In this document: piece after piece, positions 5,785 through 10,068 of the stretch
How positions within the stretch are numbered: the stretch's first letter is position 1
Layout: the number at the start of each line of letters is the position of its first letter
Assembly (NCBI GenBank): GCA_036745245.1
Contig: DAIOGN010000118.1
Location: 1 to 10,068, forward strand
DNA: 10,068 nucleotides
Direction: 5' to 3'
From: DAIOGN01 sp036745245
GTDB taxonomy: Bacteria > Zixibacteria > MSB-5A5 > JAUVRN01
Translations under genes and position numbers: made by a program
The notes under the pieces: generated by a model
The model's input: only the letters and a program-made list of their open reading frames with translations
Told to the model about the DNA's origin: nothing
Databases searched by the model: none

Positions 5785-6093
5785 ATGTATGCTATAGTCG
5801 ACTGCCAGGGGCAGCAGATCACAGTGAGGCCGGGGGACAAGGTTGCAGTATCACGTTTGGAGGGGGAACCGGGCACCAAGGTCACTCTCGACCGCGTCTT
5901 GCTCGTAGGTGGCAAGACAACGGCCGTGGGGACCCCGTTGGTGGCGGGCGCCAAAGTGAAGGGCACCATTGCGGAGCAGTACAAGGACGACAAGATCCTG
6001 GTGTTCAAGAAGCGCCGCCGCACGAAGTACCGCCGCCTCAACGGTCACAGGCAGCCCCGGACCATTCTGCAGATTGACTCCATCGACGCGTAG
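5785..6093 (+). CDS. rplU: 50S ribosomal protein L21 (bL21)
   Basis: This 102-residue protein matches bL21 in length (103 in E. coli) and pattern. It begins MYAIVD, has VTLDRVLLVGG and VGTPLVAGAKVKGTI in the middle, and ends with the basic rRNA-binding stretch FKKRRRTKYRRLNGHRQ followed by ILQIDSI. bL21 binds 23S rRNA in the large ribosomal subunit. AGGAAGGA lies seven bases before the ATG. Unusually, the N-terminal GGKQ motif of most bL21 proteins is replaced by QGQQ. The gene usually travels with rpmA (bL27), but here bamA follows directly and its frame begins inside the rplU end. An annotator could miss the link to the next gene because the overlap depends on a TTG start. Confidence 0.95.
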   Translation: MYAIVDCQGQQITVRPGDKVAVSRLEGEPGTKVTLDRVLLVGGKTTAVGTPLVAGAKVKGTIAEQYKDDKILVFKKRRRTKYRRLNGHRQPRTILQIDSIDA

Positions 6094-8422
6094 GTTTCTT
6101 CTCTTTTTAGCCGGGATCGTGGCGGTGTTCTTCCCCGCCACCTCCCCGGCTCAAAGCACTCCATACTACGGTCAGCGCATTACGCAGGTCGAGTTCACCG
6201 GCATTCGCACGGTGGACACGTCCCTGGTGCGGCGCGTGGCCGGCTTCACCACGGGCGACGTACTGAACTCCGGCATGGTGCAGGACGCCATCCGGCAGCT
6301 GTACGCCCTGTCCCTGTTCGAAAAGGTCGACATTGAAGCCGAGCGCGCGATCGGGGGAGTGGTGGTGAAAGTCAACCTCGTGGAGTACCCGCGTGTGCGC
6401 GGAATCTACTACGAAGGCAACCAGAAGGTGAAGGAGGGCGACCTCAAGGAGAAAGTCCTCATCCTGCCCAACCAGATTGTTTCCAACGATCAGATCCGGC
6501 AGGGGTATCTCGCCATCCGCAGTGTGTACAAGGAGAAGGGCTACTTCTTCGTGGAGATCACTCATCGGCTCGACAAGGCGCCGGATGAGTCCGTCGATCT
6601 CACCTTCGTGGTCTCCGAGGGCCAGAAACGCAAGATCAAGCGCGTCACCGTGCTGGGCGCCGACCAGGTGGGGGCCAGCAAGGTACGCGGGCAAATGAGC
6701 AACAAGTCCGACAACTGGCTTCGCTCCGGCAAGTACGAGCCCGACAAGTACCAGGAGGATCTCAAGAAGATCGTGGATTTTTACCGCAAGGAAGGCTACC
6801 TGCACGCCGCGGTGCTCAAAGATTCGGTGTTCGTGAACGATTCGATCGACGGCCTCGAGATCCAGATCACCATGCACGAGGGGCGCCGCTACTACTTTGG
6901 CCACGCGACCTTCGCGGGCTACACCCTGTTCACGCAGGGGTCGCTGTTGCGTCAGTTGAAGTTTCACCCGGGTGATATCTTCTCGCAGGAGAAGTACGAC
7001 CTGAGCCTTCAGGGGATCTACACCCTCCTGCACAACGAGGGCCGGCTCTTCGCGCAGGTGGCCGACAAGCAGACCACCCGCGACTCCGTCGTGGACATTC
7101 ACTTCGACATTACGGAGAACGAACCCGCTCAGGTGCGCTTCGTGAAGGTTCAGGGAAATGACAAGACCAAGGAAAAGGTCATACGCCGTGAACTGGTGAT
7201 GATGCCAGGCCGCACGTACAAGCGCTCCGACCTGGAGATGTCCATCCGCAATCTCATGGTGTTGAACTATTTCGAAAACGTCGAACCCGATCTGCAGGTG
7301 CTGCCTAACGGCGACGTCGACGTGGTGCTCGACGTGAAGGAAAAGTCCACGGGTCAGATTTCCGTGGGCGGCGGCTATTCCGGACAGGACAAGTTCGTGG
7401 GCACGCTGGGATTCACGGTGCCCAACTTCCTGGGCAACGGGCAGAGCGTGTCGGTGAACGCCGAGAAGGGGTCCAACCGCACCAGCTTCGATCTGTCTCT
7501 CACCGAGCCGTGGTTTCGCGACACGCGCACATCGGTGGGCCTCGACTTTTTCAGCCTCTCCCGCCGCTCGTACGACGACAACTACAACGAAGAGCGAAAC
7601 GGGCTCGGCGTGCGTGTGGGGCGACGCATCAGCTGGCCCGACCGGTACTTCAGCGTGTTCCTGCGCGGGCGGCTGGAAGACGTGGGCTTTTCCAACTTTA
7701 ACGCTCTGTACGAAGAAAACTACACGCCGGGCATCACGGCCGGCCCCAACCCGGATGATCCGCGTCGTCGGCTGACCTCCGGAACCATCACGGTGCTGAG
7801 AGATTCGCGCAACCGCGCGCAGTTTGCCACCTCGGGCTCACGCGCGAGCGTGTCTTTCGAGTATGCCGGCGACGCCATCGGCGGGTACTGGCACTACCAT
7901 CGCGAAATCGTCTTCATAGAGAAGTTCTTCCCCATTTACAAGGAGATCGCGCTGGCGGCACGCGCGCGCTGGGGATTCATCTGGCCCACGGCGGGCGACG
8001 CGCTCGTGCCCTTCTCCGAGAAGTTCCAGGTGGGCGGCACCAACGGCGACGGCATGATCCGCGGCTACCAGGAGGGCTCGGGCGGCGCCCGCGTGGATTC
8101 CGGGCAGTTCGTGGACCCTACGGTCGCCGGCAGCACATCGACCGAGTACACGCGTTCGGCCGCGATGGCCATCTACTCGCTCGAACTGCAATTGCCCATA
8201 GCGCCCCCCACAATCTATGCCTTACTTTTCAGCGATGCGGGACGCGGTTTCTCAAGCGTGCAGAGCTGGCGGGCGTCTTCCGCGATGTGGCGATCGTCAG
8301 GCGTGGGCGCTCGCATGGTGGTGCCCGGCGTGGGCACGATCGGGTTCGATTTGGCATTTGGTTACGACGACGACAGAGTGGGCGGTTGGCGCCCGCACTT
8401 TCAAATTGGCCGGGGACTCTAA
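6074..8422 (+). CDS. bamA: Outer-membrane protein assembly factor BamA
   Basis: BamA is the Omp85-family core of the BAM complex, which folds beta-barrel proteins into the outer membrane. With a TTG start at 6074 the protein has 782 residues: a signal peptide (about 1-27, FLLFLAGIVAVFF then SPAQ), five POTRA domains (about 36-105, 106-184, 186-269, 271-350, 352-423) and a 16-strand-type barrel (about 427-782). The loop-6 motif is visible as MIRGY (R663, G664, Y665) after GGTNGDG. The TTG is chosen because it is the only start that keeps a complete signal peptide without a long low-quality extension into rplU. It overlaps rplU by 20 bases and has only a weak ribosome-binding site, suggesting translational coupling. 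The next in-frame candidate, GTG at 6119, would cut the signal peptide. The protein ends FQIGRGL, so the last residue is Leu where the beta-signal usually has Phe. Confidence 0.95.
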   Translation: MTPSTRRFLLFLAGIVAVFFPATSPAQSTPYYGQRITQVEFTGIRTVDTSLVRRVAGFTTGDVLNSGMVQDAIRQLYALSLFEKVDIEAERAIGGVVVKVNLVEYPRVRGIYYEGNQKVKEGDLKEKVLILPNQIVSNDQIRQGYLAIRSVYKEKGYFFVEITHRLDKAPDESVDLTFVVSEGQKRKIKRVTVLGADQVGASKVRGQMSNKSDNWLRSGKYEPDKYQEDLKKIVDFYRKEGYLHAAVLKDSVFVNDSIDGLEIQITMHEGRRYYFGHATFAGYTLFTQGSLLRQLKFHPGDIFSQEKYDLSLQGIYTLLHNEGRLFAQVADKQTTRDSVVDIHFDITENEPAQVRFVKVQGNDKTKEKVIRRELVMMPGRTYKRSDLEMSIRNLMVLNYFENVEPDLQVLPNGDVDVVLDVKEKSTGQISVGGGYSGQDKFVGTLGFTVPNFLGNGQSVSVNAEKGSNRTSFDLSLTEPWFRDTRTSVGLDFFSLSRRSYDDNYNEERNGLGVRVGRRISWPDRYFSVFLRGRLEDVGFSNFNALYEENYTPGITAGPNPDDPRRRLTSGTITVLRDSRNRAQFATSGSRASVSFEYAGDAIGGYWHYHREIVFIEKFFPIYKEIALAARARWGFIWPTAGDALVPFSEKFQVGGTNGDGMIRGYQEGSGGARVDSGQFVDPTVAGSTSTEYTRSAAMAIYSLELQLPIAPPTIYALLFSDAGRGFSSVQSWRASSAMWRSSGVGARMVVPGVGTIGFDLAFGYDDDRVGGWRPHFQIGRGL

Positions 8423-8437
8423 GCTTTGGAGGATGGC

Positions 8438-8953
8438 ATGAAGAAGTGGATCGCGGCGGCATGTGTGGCGGGGGCATTGAGTGCCGCTCCGGCCTCTGCC
8501 CAGGATCTCAAGGTGGCGTTTGTCGACTTTCAGCGCATACAGTCACAATACCCCGATTTTCTGAGGGCGCAGGAGGAATTCGACAAGGACGTGGAGACCT
8601 GGAAGAAGGAACTGGCGGGTCTCGAAGAAGAGATCGTCCAGGCCGAGAACGAGTACGAAAAGCAGAAGCTCCTGTTGTCTGAGGAGAAGCGCGCCGAACG
8701 TGAGAAGGTAATCACCGACAAGAAGATTCAGTATCAGCAGCTCTCCACCAGCATTCTCGGCCCCGGCGGCCGTGCCGACACGCGGCAGAAGGCGCTGCTC
8801 GAGGGAATCCTCAAGAAGGTGAACGACGCCATGGCGCTGGTGGCCAGCAAGGAAAACTACGCTGTGATCTTCGAGAAGGCGGCGCTCGCGTACGCCCAGG
8901 AGAAACTGGACGTCACCGACAAGGTTCTCCAGGAACTGGAACGCATGCAGTGA
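8438..8953 (+). CDS. skp: Periplasmic chaperone Skp/OmpH family
   Basis: This 171-residue protein has a signal peptide (1-21, ending PASA before QDLK), then the OmpH domain opening LKVAFVDFQRIQSQYPDF. A long charged helical region (about 45-125, with ETWKKELAGLEEEIVQAENE) forms the tentacle-like coiled coil of Skp. The C-terminal part contains YAVIFEKAALAYA, matching the family core near the end. Skp trimers hold unfolded outer-membrane proteins in the periplasm and deliver them to BamA, encoded 15 bases upstream. The ATG at 8438 is used because GGAGG (8428-8432) sits five bases before it; an upstream in-frame TTG at 8426 overlaps that site. The bamA-skp-lpxD order is the usual one in diderm bacteria. 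Confidence 0.92.
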   Translation: MKKWIAAACVAGALSAAPASAQDLKVAFVDFQRIQSQYPDFLRAQEEFDKDVETWKKELAGLEEEIVQAENEYEKQKLLLSEEKRAEREKVITDKKIQYQQLSTSILGPGGRADTRQKALLEGILKKVNDAMALVASKENYAVIFEKAALAYAQEKLDVTDKVLQELERMQ

Positions 8954-9999
8954 GTCCCTCCTATTCGGTGGCCGAGATGGCGCGTCGCATCGGAGCTAAA
9001 CTCGTGGGGGATCCGTCTTGTACCGTCACGGGGATTGCGGCTCTGGAAGCCGCCGGTCCCGGTGACCTGAGCTACTTCACCGATACCCGCATGGCCGGTC
9101 TGTTGGCCGCGTCGCGGGCGCCGGCCATCATCGTTCGCAAAGCGGGCGACGCCGGGGATCGCATTCAACTGGTGGCCGCCGACCCAACCCTCGCGCTGCG
9201 CGGCGCCATCATGGCCTTTCACAAGACACAACCGGAGGTGGTGCCGGGGATTTCGTCTCGGGCGCTGGTGTCAGCCGATGCCCGCGTACATGCGAGTGCC
9301 CAGATCTGCGCCTTCGCGCAGGTGGAAGCGGGGGCCGAGGTGCAGGAGGGAGCGTACGTGGGCGCAGGCTCCTACGTGGGCGAAGGCTGCGTGGTGGGCC
9401 GGGAGTCGTTTCTCTATCCGCGCGTCACACTCTATCGAGATGTGAAGCTTGGAGACCGGGTGATGGTGCACCCCGGAGCCGTGCTGGGTGCGGACGGCTT
9501 CGGCTACGCTCAGTCCAAGTCGGGCGCACTCAAGGTGCCTCAGATTGGCAGCGTAGTAGTGGAAGACGACGTGGAAATTGGCGCCAACACCACGATCGAC
9601 CGCGGCACTCTGGGGCCCACGCGCATCGGCAAGGGCACCAAGATTGATAACCTCGTGATGATCGCCCACAACGTGCAGATCGGACAGCATTGCATCATCG
9701 TGTCGCAGGTGGGCATCGCAGGGTCCACCCGCGTGGGCCATGGCGTGACCATCGCCGGGCAGGTGGGCATCTCCGATCACGCGGAGATCGGCGACGGCGT
9801 CACCATCGGCGCCAAATCGGGCGTGCATGGACAGTTGGCCGCCGGTAAGACCTACCTGGGCAGCCCGGCCCGCGAGCTGTCCGAGACCAAGCGAATCTTT
9901 GCCTACATGGTGAAGTTACCCGACTGGGCGCGGCGGTTGCGCGAACTCGAAGTACAGATTGGCGGGAAGAAAGACGGGGTCAGAGGTGAATCGCTCTGA
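8950..9999 (+). CDS. lpxD: UDP-3-O-acylglucosamine N-acyltransferase LpxD
   Basis: LpxD transfers a hydroxyacyl chain from acyl carrier protein to UDP-3-O-acyl-glucosamine, the third step of lipid A synthesis, in the cytoplasm. The 349-residue protein has the N-terminal uridine-binding domain (about 1-100, with LEAAGPGDLSYFTD), then a left-handed beta helix of hexapeptide repeats (about 101-315). Family hallmarks are GADGFGYA (180-187), NTTIDRGTLGPTRIG and MIAHNVQIG, in which H240 corresponds to the catalytic histidine. A C-terminal helix (IFAYMVKLPDWARRLREL) completes the fold. The GTG start at 8950 overlaps the skp stop by four bases (GTGA), indicating translational coupling. The last residues (DGVRGESL) are encoded across a GGGGTCAGA motif. 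The usual partners fabZ, lpxA or lpxC are not seen before the window ends. Confidence 0.96.
   Translation: MSPSYSVAEMARRIGAKLVGDPSCTVTGIAALEAAGPGDLSYFTDTRMAGLLAASRAPAIIVRKAGDAGDRIQLVAADPTLALRGAIMAFHKTQPEVVPGISSRALVSADARVHASAQICAFAQVEAGAEVQEGAYVGAGSYVGEGCVVGRESFLYPRVTLYRDVKLGDRVMVHPGAVLGADGFGYAQSKSGALKVPQIGSVVVEDDVEIGANTTIDRGTLGPTRIGKGTKIDNLVMIAHNVQIGQHCIIVSQVGIAGSTRVGHGVTIAGQVGISDHAEIGDGVTIGAKSGVHGQLAAGKTYLGSPARELSETKRIFAYMVKLPDWARRLRELEVQIGGKKDGVRGESL
9976..9984 (-). repeat. TCTGACCCC motif, copy 2 (inverted, inside the lpxD end)
   Basis: GGGGTCAGA on the + strand is the exact reverse complement of the 9-mer at 10036-10044, 51 bases away. It lies within the last codons of lpxD. Confidence 0.4.
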
Positions 10000-10020
10000 T
10001 GCCGAATCGCTGAGTGTGCA

Positions 10021-10049
10021 AAGCTACGACCGGGGTCTGACCCCAGCTT
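10021..10049. terminator. Hairpin with TCTGACCCC motif after lpxD (copy 3)
   Basis: AAGCT (10021-10025) can pair with AGCTT (10045-10049), enclosing GGGG-TCTGA-CCCC (10032-10044), with a six-base bulge on the left. The motif TCTGACCCC is at 10036-10044. The hairpin lies 21 bases after the lpxD stop but lacks a T-run, so it may be a weak terminator, part of a dispersed palindromic element, or both. Confidence 0.35.
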
Positions 10050-10068
10050 AGCCCGGGCCGGAGGACGC

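Noticed and set aside
6107..7102. 331-codon open frame on the - strand inside bamA
   Set aside because: It lies opposite well-conserved POTRA domains. The translation is His/Val/Leu-rich with no recognisable domain, as expected from a GC-rich antisense frame.
9986..10051. Small 21-residue frame starting at GTG and overlapping the lpxD end, in the place where fabZ or lpxC might begin
   Set aside because: The predicted peptide (MNRSDAESLSVQ...) resembles no LPS gene, runs through the TCTGACCCC hairpin, and has no clear ribosome-binding site.

Overview
The window looks like chromosomal DNA of a GC-rich, free-living Gram-negative (diderm) bacterium. It carries the outer-membrane biogenesis genes bamA, skp/ompH and lpxD, an exosortase-type PEP-CTERM protein, and two large secreted repeat proteins that share an N-terminal module. 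This combination would fit an environmental lineage such as the FCB/Eisenbacteria/Gemmatimonadota neighbourhood. That placement is an inference from gene style, not a sequence comparison.

Layout. Positions 3-191 hold the tail of an unrecognised + strand gene. It converges on a tRNA-Glu(CUC) gene on the - strand (206-280), whose acceptor stem has two mismatches. After about 300 bases without a gene comes a small + strand PEP-CTERM protein gene (595-1230). It converges on two tandem - strand genes, 1274-2974 (566 aa) and 3188-5497 (769 aa). These two encode exported proteins with the same N-terminal domain of about 100 residues but different repeat bodies: Gly/Tyr-rich GVYG-type repeats in one and 31 rungs of a 15-residue GGxxNxASG repeat in the other. 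Their C-terminal domains also differ. Each has its own promoter-like sequence with a 16-base spacer and the same TATATT -10 box, and each starts at GTG behind a strong ribosome-binding site.

A divergent intergenic region (5498-5784) carries a palindrome and a good promoter that reads right into rplU (bL21), bamA, skp/ompH and lpxD. These four genes overlap or nearly touch, so they probably form one operon. BamA inserts beta-barrel proteins into the outer membrane, Skp escorts those proteins across the periplasm, and LpxD makes the lipid A precursor. The operon therefore supplies outer-membrane protein and lipid together, headed by a ribosomal protein gene. The window ends just after lpxD in a hairpin region carrying a short TCTGACCCC motif that recurs three times in the window.

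No mobile-element gene, CRISPR array or known defence system is visible. The most unusual content is the modular pair of repeat proteins beside the outer-membrane operon, followed by the abnormal tRNA acceptor stem and the unusual rplU-bamA junction.
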